Positions 43,058 to 51,918 of a stretch of 64,000 nt of DNA are shown here, in pieces. Each line of letters opens with the position of its first letter. Position 1 is the stretch's first letter. Source of the stretch: SIG480 sp045546975 (lineage in GTDB: Bacteria; Bacillota; Clostridia; Oscillospirales; JAAYXM01); NCBI GenBank assembly GCA_045546975.1, contig JAZQDV010000008.1:97508-161507 (forward strand), in the 5' to 3' direction. A model generated the notes under the pieces. It was given only the letters and a program-made list of their open reading frames with translations, was not told the origin of the DNA and made no database searches. A program made the position numbers and the translations under genes.

Positions 43058-43779
43058 AAGATTACCTCCTTTTTGAGCACCGGACCCTCACGGCAGATGC
43101 GGATATTTCCTGCAACGGTCTTGCAGGAGCATCCCATACACGCGCCAAAGCCGCAACCCATGCGCTCCTCAAAGCTGAACTGGCCACTGGTTTTGCTCGT
43201 TTTGTATACCGCGCGAAGCATCGGCTCAGGTCCGCAGGTGTAGACGTATGAATATGAAAGGTCGCCCATAGCATCGGTTACAAAGCCACGCGTGCCGTAG
43301 CTTCCGTCAACTGTTGTGACCAAAACGGACGCGCCGAGTTTTCGAAACTCTTCTTCGTAAAAAAGTTCTTCTTTTGTGTTAAAACCGAGGATTAAGGTTA
43401 CCTTTTTACCCTCTGCGATGAGTTTTTTTGCAAGGAGGTACATCGGCGGAACACCGACACCGCCACCAATAAGCAGCGGGGACTCGCCCGAGAGTGAAAG
43501 GTCATAGCCGTTGCCAAGACCTGTGAGAATATCAAGCTCCTCGTCCTTTTCCATACGGCTCATAAGCTCCGTGCCGTCGCCCACGACCTTGTAGATAATC
43601 GTGAGGGTATCGCCCTCGATGTCGCACACGGAAATCGGGCGGCGCAAAAACTTGCCTTTGAGCGCGATGTTTATAAAACCGCCCGCGCGGCAGAGCGAGG
43701 TATCGCCTGAAAGCTCCATTTTATAAATAAGGGAATTCAGCGCAGTATTTGATTTTACAGTAAAGATTGACTGTTTCAT
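43048..43779 (-). CDS. pyrK: Dihydroorotate dehydrogenase electron-transfer subunit PyrK
   Basis: Flavoprotein/2Fe-2S partner of PyrD, 243 residues. FAD-binding RRPISVCDIEGD near residue 50, NAD-binding LLIGGGVGVPPMYLLAKKL near 100, and the C-terminal iron-sulphur cysteines in MGCGFGACMGCSCKT and RICREGP. It lies between carB and pyrD. Confidence 0.95.
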   Translation of the reverse strand: MKQSIFTVKSNTALNSLIYKMELSGDTSLCRAGGFINIALKGKFLRRPISVCDIEGDTLTIIYKVVGDGTELMSRMEKDEELDILTGLGNGYDLSLSGESPLLIGGGVGVPPMYLLAKKLIAEGKKVTLILGFNTKEELFYEEEFRKLGASVLVTTVDGSYGTRGFVTDAMGDLSYSYVYTCGPEPMLRAVYKTSKTSGQFSFEERMGCGFGACMGCSCKTVAGNIRICREGPVLKKEVILWD

Positions 43780-43790
43780 CGTAAATTTCC

Positions 43791-46700
43791 TTAAGCGTCT
43801 ATTGTAGATATTGTAAGAGTTGTTTCCTCTAAAACATCGAGAAGTACGCGGACTGTATCAAGTGCCGTAAAGATTGTCACGTTGTTTTCCGTTGAAAGGC
43901 GGCGGATTTCGACACCGTCACTCGTCTCGCTTCCCGAATCAAGACCGCGTGTGTTGATTACATACGCAATATGTCCCTGGCGGAGAGCGTCGGGGATTTC
44001 CTCGCTTCCGTCCGAGATTTTCTTGAGAACGTGGGTGCGGATTCCGTTTTCCTTAAGGTAATTTGCCGTACCCTCTGTTGCCTCAATGTTAAAGCCGAGC
44101 TTATAAAAGCGGCGGATAAGCGGAAGTGCTTCTTCCTTATCCTTATCTGCAATCGTTGCAAAGACCGTTCCGTAGTTCTGAACGCGCATGCCCGATGCCT
44201 GAAGCGCCTTATAAAGTGCGCGGTTTAATTTATCGTCATAGCCTATAGCCTCACCTGTCGACTTCATCTCAGGGGAGAGGTAGGCATCAAGTCCGCGGAT
44301 TTTGTTGAACGAGAACACAGGTACTTTTACATACCAGCGCTTCTTCTCCTCGGGGTATATATCAAAGATTCCCTGCTCCTTGAGGCTCTTGCCGAGGATT
44401 ACCTCGGTTGCGATGTCCGCAAGTGAGTAGCCCGTAGCCTTTGAAAGGAACGGAACTGTTCTTGATGAACGCGGATTTACCTCGATGATAAATACGTTAT
44501 CGTCCTTATCGACGATGAACTGGATGTTGTAAAGACCTACAATGCCGATACCGAGGCCGAGCTTCTTTGCATACTGCAAAATTGTGCCCTTTACCTTATC
44601 GGAGATTGAGAAGGTGGGGTATACGCTTATGGAGTCGCCCGAGTGAACGCCCGTTCTCTCAACAAGCTCCATAATGCCCGGCACGAATACATCGCGTCCG
44701 TCGCAGATAGCATCAACCTCGACTTCCTTGCCCTGAATGTATTTATCAACAAGTACGGGCTTGTCAACGTCAATCTCAACTGCGGTGCGAAGGTACTGAC
44801 GGAGCTGCTCCTCGTTGCTTACTATCTGCATAGCGCGGCCGCCGAGAACAAAGCTCGGGCGGACAAGTACGGGGTAGCCTATCTTTGCGGCTGCCTCAAT
44901 ACCGTCGTCGATGTTCGTTACCGCGCGACCTTCAGGCTGCGGAATTCCGAGGCTTTTCAGCACCTTTTCAAAGCTGTCGCGGTTTTCTGCGCGCTCAATG
45001 GCGTCACAGTCGGTACCGATAATTTTTACACCGTGTGCGCGAAGCGGCTCTGCAAGATTAATTGCAGTCTGTCCGCCAAGGGATGCTATAACACCCTCAG
45101 GCTTTTCAAACTCGATTATGTTCATTACATCTTCCGTTGTAAGCGGTTCAAAGTAGAGCTTATCAGCGGTTGTGTAGTCTGTCGAAACTGTTTCTGGATT
45201 ATTGTTTATGATAATCGCTTCATAGCCCGAGTTCTTGATTGTTGTTACTGCGTGAACAGTTGAGTAGTCAAACTCAACGCCCTGACCGATTCTTATCGGG
45301 CCTGCACCGAGAACGATTATCTTCTTGCGGTCGCCGAGGCGACTTGCGTTCTCGCCCGTGTAGGATGAATAGAAGTACGGAATGTATGCACCCGTATGGC
45401 TTGTGTCGACCATCTTGTATACGGGGAAGACATTGTTCTTCTTGCGGAAGTCAAACACCTCGCGCTCGGAAATCTTCCAGAGCTTTGCGATGTACTTGTC
45501 GCAGAAACCGAGCTTTTTCGCCTCGATGAGGGTAGGAAGGTCGTATTTATTGCTCTCTATCTTCTTCTCGGCGTCCGTAATCTGCTTGAATGCCTCAAGG
45601 AAGAACGGAGTAATGCCTGTTGCCTTATGTACTTCGTCGAGTGTTGCGCCGAGCCAGAAGGCTTCCGCAATAGCGAAGAGGTTGTCGTCGTGGAACTCGC
45701 TTATGTACTCGATGAGTGCTTCCTTCTTCATACCGTCAAACTTCGGGTGATTGAAGTGGTATGCGCCGTTTTCAAGTGAACGGACACTCTTGAGTAAACA
45801 CTCGGAAAGATTTGAGCCGATGCCCATAATCTCGCCCGTTGCCTTCATCTGTGTGCCGAGCATATTTGATGCCTGCGTGAACTTGTCAAACGGAAATCTC
45901 GGAAGCTTTGCAATTATGTAGTCAAGCTTCGGCTCGTATGCCGCAGTTGTGTTTGCAATGGCGATTTCGGAAAGTGTCATACCGACCGCAATCTTTGCAG
46001 TTACGCGTGCAATGGGATAACCGCTTGCCTTTGATGCAAGTGCAGAGGAACGTGAAACGCGCGGGTTTACCTCGATGAGATAGTATTCGCTGGAATTGGG
46101 GTTGAGTGCAAACTGAACGTTGCAACCACCCTCTATTTTAAGCTCGCGGATAAGCTTTATCGCACTCTCGTTGAGCATGCGCTCGTCTTCCTTTGAAAGT
46201 GTCATTATCGGTGCGACAACGATGGAGTCGCCCGTGTGAACGCCTACGGGGTCAACGTTTTCCATACCGCAAATGGTGATAGCATTATCCTCACCGTCGC
46301 GCATAACCTCAAACTCAATTTCCTTGTATCCGCGAACACTCTTTTCGATAAGAACCTGATGAACAGGGGAGAGCTTGAATGCGTTTCTGCCAACCTCCAA
46401 AAGCTCTTCCTCGTTGTATGCAAAGCCGCCGCCTGTGCCGCCAAGAGTAAATGCCGGGCGAAGAACTACGGGATATCCTATCTTTTCTGCAGCCTCACGT
46501 GCCTCATCAAGAGAGTATGTAATCTGAGACGGAATTGTCGGCTCACCTATTGACTCACAGAGCTCCTTGAACATCTCGCGGTCCTCTGCGCGCTCGATAC
46601 TCTCGCTTGAAGTACCTAAAAGCTCTACTCCGCACTCGCGAAGTACGCCCTTCTTTTCAAGCTGCATGGCAAGGTTTAAGCCCGTCTGTCCGCCGATACC

Positions 46701-46964
46701 CGGTACAATCGCATCCGGGCGCTCGTGACGGAGAATTTTTGCAACATACTCAAGTGTGAGCGGCTCCATATATACCTTGTCCGCAATGGTGGTATCGGTC
46801 ATAATCGTTGCGGGGTTGGAGTTACAGAGGATAACCTCATAGCCCTCCTCCTTGAGCGCAAGGCATGCCTGCGTTCCCGCATAGTCAAACTCCGCTGCCT
46901 GACCTATAACAATCGGGCCTGAGCCGATGATAAGAATTTTCTTTATGTCTTTTCTCTTTGCCAT
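43791..46964 (-). CDS. carB: Carbamoyl-phosphate synthase large subunit
   Basis: Synthesises carbamoyl phosphate from bicarbonate, ATP and ammonia. The 1057-residue protein has the duplicated ATP-grasp halves, IIGSGPIVIGQAAEFDYAGTQA and VLGAGPIRIGQGVEFDY, and the C-terminal allosteric MGS-like domain from about 935. The linker after the oligomerisation domain reads VDTSHTGAYIPYFYSSYTG where VDTCAAEF is usual. The glutaminase subunit CarA is not next to it and is not in the window, so it must be elsewhere. The gene is 14 bases after pyrC. Confidence 0.96.
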   Translation of the reverse strand: MAKRKDIKKILIIGSGPIVIGQAAEFDYAGTQACLALKEEGYEVILCNSNPATIMTDTTIADKVYMEPLTLEYVAKILRHERPDAIVPGIGGQTGLNLAMQLEKKGVLRECGVELLGTSSESIERAEDREMFKELCESIGEPTIPSQITYSLDEAREAAEKIGYPVVLRPAFTLGGTGGGFAYNEEELLEVGRNAFKLSPVHQVLIEKSVRGYKEIEFEVMRDGEDNAITICGMENVDPVGVHTGDSIVVAPIMTLSKEDERMLNESAIKLIRELKIEGGCNVQFALNPNSSEYYLIEVNPRVSRSSALASKASGYPIARVTAKIAVGMTLSEIAIANTTAAYEPKLDYIIAKLPRFPFDKFTQASNMLGTQMKATGEIMGIGSNLSECLLKSVRSLENGAYHFNHPKFDGMKKEALIEYISEFHDDNLFAIAEAFWLGATLDEVHKATGITPFFLEAFKQITDAEKKIESNKYDLPTLIEAKKLGFCDKYIAKLWKISEREVFDFRKKNNVFPVYKMVDTSHTGAYIPYFYSSYTGENASRLGDRKKIIVLGAGPIRIGQGVEFDYSTVHAVTTIKNSGYEAIIINNNPETVSTDYTTADKLYFEPLTTEDVMNIIEFEKPEGVIASLGGQTAINLAEPLRAHGVKIIGTDCDAIERAENRDSFEKVLKSLGIPQPEGRAVTNIDDGIEAAAKIGYPVLVRPSFVLGGRAMQIVSNEEQLRQYLRTAVEIDVDKPVLVDKYIQGKEVEVDAICDGRDVFVPGIMELVERTGVHSGDSISVYPTFSISDKVKGTILQYAKKLGLGIGIVGLYNIQFIVDKDDNVFIIEVNPRSSRTVPFLSKATGYSLADIATEVILGKSLKEQGIFDIYPEEKKRWYVKVPVFSFNKIRGLDAYLSPEMKSTGEAIGYDDKLNRALYKALQASGMRVQNYGTVFATIADKDKEEALPLIRRFYKLGFNIEATEGTANYLKENGIRTHVLKKISDGSEEIPDALRQGHIAYVINTRGLDSGSETSDGVEIRRLSTENNVTIFTALDTVRVLLDVLEETTLTISTIDA

Positions 46965-46978
46965 TGTTTTATCCTCCG

Positions 46979-48178
46979 TTATACTTTATAAACCGGCTTG
47001 CCGTTTTTAACGGTAAGTAAGCATTTTCCGTAAAGTGTTTTTCCCTCAAACGGGGTTGCGCGACCGCGCGACTTGAACTCGTCGGGGTTTACTCTGAACT
47101 TGTGCGACAAGTCCCAGACCGTATAATCCTCACCAAGAGGTATCCCGAATCGTCGTCGCGGGTTTTCCGACATAAGCTCAACAAGTTTTTCCATTGTTAT
47201 TATCTTTTTCTTCACAAGGTGTGTATATAGCGCAGGGAACGCGGTTTCAATCCCCACAACACCGAATGCGCTGCCCTCAAGCCCACGGCTTTTCTCTTCC
47301 TGAGAGTGCGGGGCGTGGTCGGTGGCTATCATATCTATCGTGCCGTCGACTATTCCTTCGACAAGCGCCCTTCTGTCTCTTTCCGAGCGGATTGGCGGGT
47401 TCATCTTAAACCGTCCGTCCTCGCCGATGTCCATATCGTTCATGATAAGATAATGCGGTGCAGTTTCGCACGTTATGTCAATCCCCTCGGCCTTTGCGCG
47501 TCGGATAAGGTCAACGCTTTCTGCCGTCGAGATGTGGCAAACGTGATAAGCCGCTCCCGTCTCACGCAGGAGCTCAATATCGCGCGCAATGGGACCCCAC
47601 TCACTCTCCGAGCAAATTCCGCGATGGTTGTGCTTCTTTGCATACTCGCCGTCGTGGATATACCCGCCGTGGAGGAGGGAATTGTCCTCGCAGTGAGCAA
47701 CGATTATCTTTCCGAGCGACTTTGCGCGTAGCATCGCCTCGCGCATAAGGTTTTTATCCTGCACTCCGCGACCGTCGTCGGAGAACGCAATCGCAAGATC
47801 CTGCATACCGTCAAAGTCCGAGAGCATTTCTCCCTTCTGCCCGACGGTTATCGATGCGTAGGGGAAAACATCTATGAGTCCTACTCTCTTTATCGCATCG
47901 AGCTGGACATTGATGTTCCCGATGCTGTCAGGCACAGGGTCGAGGTTTGGCATTGTGCAGACTGCGGTGTATCCGCCTCTTGCTGCCGCCTCACTTCCCG
48001 AGAGGATGGTTTCCTTGTACGAAAAACCCGGCTCACGAAAATGCACATGCACATCGCAAAAGCCGGGAAAAACAACATATTCAGAAGAAAAAGCAGGGAT
48101 AAGCGCCTCGACCGACTTGCGGCAGGACGCAATAATGTTTTCGGTTATGTACTTTTTGTTTTTTGTGAAACCGAACAT
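46979..48178 (-). CDS. pyrC: Dihydroorotase
   Basis: Zinc amidohydrolase cyclising carbamoyl-aspartate. From ATG 48178 (AAGGAG upstream), 399 residues, with PGFCDVHVHFREPGFSYKE metal motif (His-X-His) near residue 40, IVAHCEDNSLL and YHVCHISTAES histidines, and metal Asp in MIATDHAPHSQEEK near residue 285. The longer open frame through the leader is not a gene: it runs across the promoter and attenuator. It is the first gene of the pyrimidine operon. Confidence 0.95.
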   Translation of the reverse strand: MFGFTKNKKYITENIIASCRKSVEALIPAFSSEYVVFPGFCDVHVHFREPGFSYKETILSGSEAAARGGYTAVCTMPNLDPVPDSIGNINVQLDAIKRVGLIDVFPYASITVGQKGEMLSDFDGMQDLAIAFSDDGRGVQDKNLMREAMLRAKSLGKIIVAHCEDNSLLHGGYIHDGEYAKKHNHRGICSESEWGPIARDIELLRETGAAYHVCHISTAESVDLIRRAKAEGIDITCETAPHYLIMNDMDIGEDGRFKMNPPIRSERDRRALVEGIVDGTIDMIATDHAPHSQEEKSRGLEGSAFGVVGIETAFPALYTHLVKKKIITMEKLVELMSENPRRRFGIPLGEDYTVWDLSHKFRVNPDEFKSRGRATPFEGKTLYGKCLLTVKNGKPVYKV

Positions 48179-48200
48179 AGTTTTTCTCCTTGTAATTTGC

Positions 48201-48230
48201 AAAAAAAATCTTGCCCGAACGGCAAGATGC
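48201..48230 (-). terminator. Attenuator terminator of the pyrimidine operon
   Basis: Stem ATCTTGCC (48208-48215) with GGCAAGAT (48221-48228) and five-base loop, then eight T on the minus strand. It lies 22 bases before pyrC and is the terminator half of the PyrR-type switch. Confidence 0.9.
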
Positions 48231-48276
48231 ATACACAAAAATATACGCAGGTCGCCCCTGCATATCCTTATATAAC

Positions 48277-48315
48277 AAATCTTGCCGACCTCACGGGGCC
48301 GTCTCTTAAAGATTT
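48277..48315 (-). promoter_or_regulatory. PyrR-binding hairpin (anti-antiterminator) of the pyr leader
   Basis: On the minus strand AAATCTT pairs with AAGATTT, and the apical part reads GGCCCCGTGAGGTC, matching the PyrR consensus ARUCCNGNGAGGYU apart from a compensated outer pair. CGGCAAGAT within it can instead pair with ATCTTGCCG of the terminator, giving an antiterminator. PyrR with UMP would stabilise this hairpin and so favour termination. A pyrR gene is not in the window. Confidence 0.85.
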
Positions 48316-48325
48316 TATTGTAGAT

Positions 48326-48354
48326 ATTATACCACCGCAAAGTATGCTTGTCAA
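48326..48354 (-). promoter_or_regulatory. Promoter of the pyrimidine operon
   Basis: Minus strand: -35 TTGACA (48349-48354), 17-bp spacer, -10 TATAAT (48326-48331). Confidence 0.92.
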
Positions 48355-48358
48355 GAAA

Positions 48359-48384
48359 AAAGAGCCGTCTTAACGGCTCTTTTT
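48359..48384 (-). terminator. Terminator spanning the acyltransferase stop codon
   Basis: Minus strand AGAGCCGT, loop TAAG including the TAA stop, then ACGGCTCT and TTTTTT. Another example of a stop-spanning terminator in this window. Confidence 0.88.
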
Positions 48385-49503
48385 CGGCATTATTTTTCGG
48401 AACGTGTAAACCCAGTTTGCGCTTTTGCATGCGCCATCGTACGAAAGCCCCGTGAACATATAGCAAAGCGGTTTTATTGTTGCGACGGTTTTGAGTGCAA
48501 CGTAGCAAATAATTACGGTAATGAGCGTGAGAAGGCAGATTCTTGCGGGGGCTGTCGGAAAGAGAGTTTTTCCGACCGCGAAGTTCCATATTGCAAGAAG
48601 CACATTGTGGAGAAGATATATGGGGAAGGACAGAGAGCACACGGGAGAGATAAGCCTCGTTATCCCTTTTATCGGGCGGTTTAAGTTCTGCTTTGCAAGA
48701 AGGAAGATGCACGCCGCCAAAAGCACCTCAAAGCCATGGCGCTGGGAAAGATATGTCTGCGTAAACTCCCCGTGACTGAGCGTTACTCTCCACGTCATAA
48801 ATATGATTACAAGAAGGTCAGACACCGCAAGGATTAAAAGTGCCGTGTTTGAAATTCGTCTCTTCATGCTGCCAAGGAGATAACCGAGAATAAACGCGAC
48901 AATATGCCCTCCGAAAAAGCCGAGGTCGTAGAAAATCTTGTACGGAACATACCTCTGCAGGTCGTTCGGGAGCATAATAAAAACGGTTGTTGTTATGAGA
49001 ATCACAGCACAAAGAGAAAAGAGGTACTTTCTCCCCGTACCTGAAAGTCCCGTGATTCCGCCGTAAATGACAGGCGCGATGAGATACATTCCGATAAGCG
49101 TATACATAAACCAGAAATGCACCATAACGGGATTTGTCCCGGCAATGGCAAACGAGGAAAGAAACGGAACAATGCCCATATTCCCCTCTCTGTAGATATT
49201 AACAAGCGTTGCAAGTGCGCTGTATACGATAAGCGGAACAAGAAGCTTCGGGAGTCTTTTTGTCAGCAAATATCTGATATCGCTTGTTCTCTCACTTGAA
49301 AAAAGCAGGTGTCCCGAAATCATAAAAAAGAGGGGTACTGCCGAGAAGGAAAGAGAGGTAAGGGCATTTGTTATGTGCCAACCAAGACCTATTTCCGTTG
49401 TCGGAATTCGCAAACCCTCAAATGCGCAGTGCATAAACACCACGCAGAACATAGCAAAAAAGCGGAGATAATCAAAATAGTAAAGATGTCTTTTTTCGTT
49501 CAT
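48370..49503 (-). CDS. Acyltransferase 3 family membrane protein
   Basis: 377 residues with about ten membrane helices. The family start is YYFDYLRFFAMFCVVFMHCAFEG with the catalytic-type His in VVFMHCAF and an Arg in LRFFA. Members O-acetylate or acylate surface polysaccharides and other polymers. Here it is a single-gene unit between the PII-like/DUF1538 pair and the pyr operon, so its acceptor is unknown. Base use is like its neighbours. Confidence 0.88.
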   Translation of the reverse strand: MNEKRHLYYFDYLRFFAMFCVVFMHCAFEGLRIPTTEIGLGWHITNALTSLSFSAVPLFFMISGHLLFSSERTSDIRYLLTKRLPKLLVPLIVYSALATLVNIYREGNMGIVPFLSSFAIAGTNPVMVHFWFMYTLIGMYLIAPVIYGGITGLSGTGRKYLFSLCAVILITTTVFIMLPNDLQRYVPYKIFYDLGFFGGHIVAFILGYLLGSMKRRISNTALLILAVSDLLVIIFMTWRVTLSHGEFTQTYLSQRHGFEVLLAACIFLLAKQNLNRPIKGITRLISPVCSLSFPIYLLHNVLLAIWNFAVGKTLFPTAPARICLLTLITVIICYVALKTVATIKPLCYMFTGLSYDGACKSANWVYTFRKIMPKKSR

Positions 49504-49530
49504 TCCTCTTCCCCCTTTTTCTTAAAACAA

Positions 49531-49560
49531 CACTCTTAGAAACAGGTGTTTCCAAGAGTG
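49531..49560 (-). terminator. Terminator after the PII-like gene
   Basis: CACTCTTGGAAACA and TGTTTCTAAGAGTG (minus strand) with one wobble pair, then TTGTTTT. It separates the PII/DUF1538 unit from the acyltransferase. Confidence 0.8.
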
Positions 49561-49567
49561 ATCGCGG

Positions 49568-50263
49568 TTATGAGTTGAGTCCCATAATGTTGTCTATCGG
49601 CATCGAAACAACAACGCCCTTTGCGTCCGTCGGGATGCCGCAGGCATCGGTGATGGCGCGCATCACCTCAAGCTTTTTCTCGTTTTCGATAATGATGAGG
49701 ACGGTTTCCCTTTCCTCGCCGAAGTCTGCTCCGCGGAAGCTTGCAGCACTGTCTGCCACAATGCAGTTGTTATGGAACACCGTTCCGCCCCTTGCGCCCG
49801 CTTCTCTTGCGGCGTTCATTACCTCTTCGCTATACCCCTGATTTACCGTTGCGGCAATAATTGAATACTTGTTTTCGGTCACGATTTCCATCCCCTTTCC
49901 GTTTGACGGAGTTTCTTTTGATTCTTCTGCGACGCAAAGCTTCATGAACAGACTGCTGATTCCCGAAATCGGAATGGTATACGCGATACCGCTGTTTTTC
50001 TGCCCGAGCTCAAGCTCAGAAAAAAGCACCTTCAGAAATCCGTCTGCCGTTTCCTTTGAGAGCACCGCGGCAAAAACGTCCTTTTCTACGCCGCCGAGTC
50101 CCAGAATATCCATCATATCGCTTTTTGCCGTACCGTGCGCCGCAAACTGCATACGCATCGGTATATTTTCTCTTTCAAAAAGCTGCATCGCGCGAGGCGA
50201 GAGCTTTTTTGCGCTTATAAGCATAAGCATTCGGAAAACCGATATTTTATTCTCTTGTGACAT
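49568..50263 (-). CDS. PII-like signal protein, tandem two-domain form
   Basis: 231 residues made of two alpha/beta modules of the PII/GlnB-like fold: the first at about 1-110 and the second at about 125-231, where YSIIAATVNQGYSEEVMNAAREAGARGGTVFHNN and ETVLIIIENEKKLEVMRAITDACG carry the GlnB-like beta-alpha pattern. A poorly conserved linker holds PSNGKG. It is next to a DUF1538 membrane protein (one-base gap), an arrangement resembling other PII-like proteins that gate a partner transporter. Ligand and role are inferred. It is not canonical GlnB: the T-loop tyrosine motif is not recognisable. Confidence 0.78.
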   Translation of the reverse strand: MSQENKISVFRMLMLISAKKLSPRAMQLFERENIPMRMQFAAHGTAKSDMMDILGLGGVEKDVFAAVLSKETADGFLKVLFSELELGQKNSGIAYTIPISGISSLFMKLCVAEESKETPSNGKGMEIVTENKYSIIAATVNQGYSEEVMNAAREAGARGGTVFHNNCIVADSAASFRGADFGEERETVLIIIENEKKLEVMRAITDACGIPTDAKGVVVSMPIDNIMGLNS

Positions 50264-50264
50264 A

Positions 50265-51782
50265 TTAGTTTTCCTCCAATTCTATAATCTCGTCGTCTGT
50301 CTTCGGAAGCTGTACTTCCTCTACCTTGAGCTTTCTTGCCTTTATCTTGTACTGAATACCCATAATCTGTATTGCAATAAGCGGCGTGAGGGCAACAAGT
50401 GCGACTACGCCAAAAGCGTCTGTCATAATATCTCCGCCTGCCATCCGGCATGCACCTATCGCCATCGGAAGAAGGAAGGTTGTCGTCATCGGTCCGCTTG
50501 CAACACCGCCCGAGTCAAACGCTATACCCACGAATATCTTTGGTACAAAAAGCGACATAATAAGCGCGAGAATATACCCCGGTACGATTATGTAGTGAAG
50601 CGGGATACCCATAAGAATACGGAGCATTGAAATGCCCACGCTGACGGATACACCGATTGAGAGGTACCTGCCGATTGCTTTCTCGGAAATCGTACCGCTT
50701 GTGACGTTGTGTATCTGCTTGTTTAGAATCTGTATTGCGGGCTCTGCTTTTACCATAAAGTAACCGATAAGCATACCGATAGGTACTATGGCTTTTCCGT
50801 CAAACACCGAAACAAGGCCTTCGCCGAGGATTGAACCGACGGGAGCAAAGCCTACGTTTACTCCGCAGAGGAAGAGCACAAGACCGATAAAGGTATAGAT
50901 AAAACCGACAATTATCTTTATTCTCTGGTGTTTGTTATAGCGGTGTGTGAGAAGCTGGAAAGCTGCGAACACCGCCACGATCGGGAAAATGGATATTGCA
51001 ACTTCCTTTGCGTATTTCGGCGTGTTGTAGAAAAATACGCGGATGACATCCTGTGTTGTTCGGACCGACTCAACCTCAGAGAGCGCGTATACCGCCTCCT
51101 TGGGACTGAAGAAGCAGCCGAGTATGATAACGGAGAGAATCGGGCCGACGCTCGAGAGCGCAACGAGTCCGAAGCTGTCGCTTGATGAGTCCTTGCCGTG
51201 ACGGAGGGATGCCATACCGATACCGAACGCCATAATGAACGGGACCGTTATCGGCCCGGTCGTTACTCCGCCCGAGTCGAACGCTACGCTCAAAAACTCT
51301 CGCGGGACAAGAAAGGAGACTATAAGAACTACCGTGTATATAACAATAAGTATTGCGGGAAGGCTGATGTGGAGCTTTGTGCGGAGCACCGCAACAACGA
51401 GGAATATACCGACACCCACCGCAACTGAAATAATAAGCGTGAGGTTCGGGATAGACGGGACCTGGTTTGCAAGTACCTGAAGGTCCGGCTCTGCAATAGT
51501 GATAATTACGCCCATAATAAACGTTATGCCGATGATTAAGGAAAGCCTTTTTGCGCGCGAAACACTTGCTCCGATGCCCTCACCGAGAGGAGTCATCGCC
51601 ATTTCCGCGCCGAACTGGAAAAAGCCCATGCCGAGCACCAGCATTATTGCACCGACGAGGAAGAGCGAAATGTCCCCAAGCTCAACAGGAGTGATAAACA
51701 CACTTATGAGAAGAACTATCGCAGTTATGGGAAGAATGGCGGAAAGCGATTCTACAATTTTCTCTTTCAGTTTTAAGTTCAT
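50265..51782 (-). CDS. DUF1538-type duplicated membrane protein, probable transporter
   Basis: 505 residues with about twelve membrane helices in two similar halves. Both halves contain a near-identical signature, AFDSGGVTTGPITVPF (about 165-180) and AFDSGGVASGPMTTTF (about 420-435), each followed by a further conserved DxFGLVALSS or DAFGVVALVA stretch, so the protein arose by internal duplication. I recognise it as DUF1538; substrate is unknown. The acidic C-terminal tail (EEVQLPKTDDEIIELEEN) is cytoplasmic. It is the first gene of a two-gene unit with the PII-like protein. Confidence 0.85.
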   Translation of the reverse strand: MNLKLKEKIVESLSAILPITAIVLLISVFITPVELGDISLFLVGAIMLVLGMGFFQFGAEMAMTPLGEGIGASVSRAKRLSLIIGITFIMGVIITIAEPDLQVLANQVPSIPNLTLIISVAVGVGIFLVVAVLRTKLHISLPAILIVIYTVVLIVSFLVPREFLSVAFDSGGVTTGPITVPFIMAFGIGMASLRHGKDSSSDSFGLVALSSVGPILSVIILGCFFSPKEAVYALSEVESVRTTQDVIRVFFYNTPKYAKEVAISIFPIVAVFAAFQLLTHRYNKHQRIKIIVGFIYTFIGLVLFLCGVNVGFAPVGSILGEGLVSVFDGKAIVPIGMLIGYFMVKAEPAIQILNKQIHNVTSGTISEKAIGRYLSIGVSVSVGISMLRILMGIPLHYIIVPGYILALIMSLFVPKIFVGIAFDSGGVASGPMTTTFLLPMAIGACRMAGGDIMTDAFGVVALVALTPLIAIQIMGIQYKIKARKLKVEEVQLPKTDDEIIELEEN

Positions 51783-51823
51783 CGCTCATCCTCCTTTCTT
51801 CATCCTTATAATGCGGTCTTTAT

Positions 51824-51852
51824 ATTATACCTTGGTTTTCAGTTCTTTGCAA
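51824..51852 (-). promoter_or_regulatory. Promoter of the DUF1538-PII unit
   Basis: Minus strand: -35 TTGCAA (51847-51852), 17-bp spacer, -10 TATAAT (51824-51829). Confidence 0.75.
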
Positions 51853-51868
51853 TATTTTCCGCAAAATA

Positions 51869-51898
51869 TAGACATTGTGCTTTATTATATGGTAGAAT
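51869..51898 (+). promoter_or_regulatory. Probable promoter of ybaK
   Basis: -35 TAGACA (51869-51874), 18-bp spacer, -10 TAGAAT (51893-51898). The -35 is weak. It is back to back with the DUF1538 promoter. Confidence 0.5.
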
Positions 51899-51918
51899 AT
51901 ACCCCGGAGGGTGAACCT

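Noticed and set aside
48179..48712. Upstream extension of the pyrC frame by about 180 codons
   Set aside because: It crosses the promoter, PyrR hairpin and terminator; the true start with a ribosome site is at 48178.
51499..51918. Upstream extension of the ybaK frame
   Set aside because: Antisense to the DUF1538 gene; the ybaK start has GGAGG at 51905-51910.
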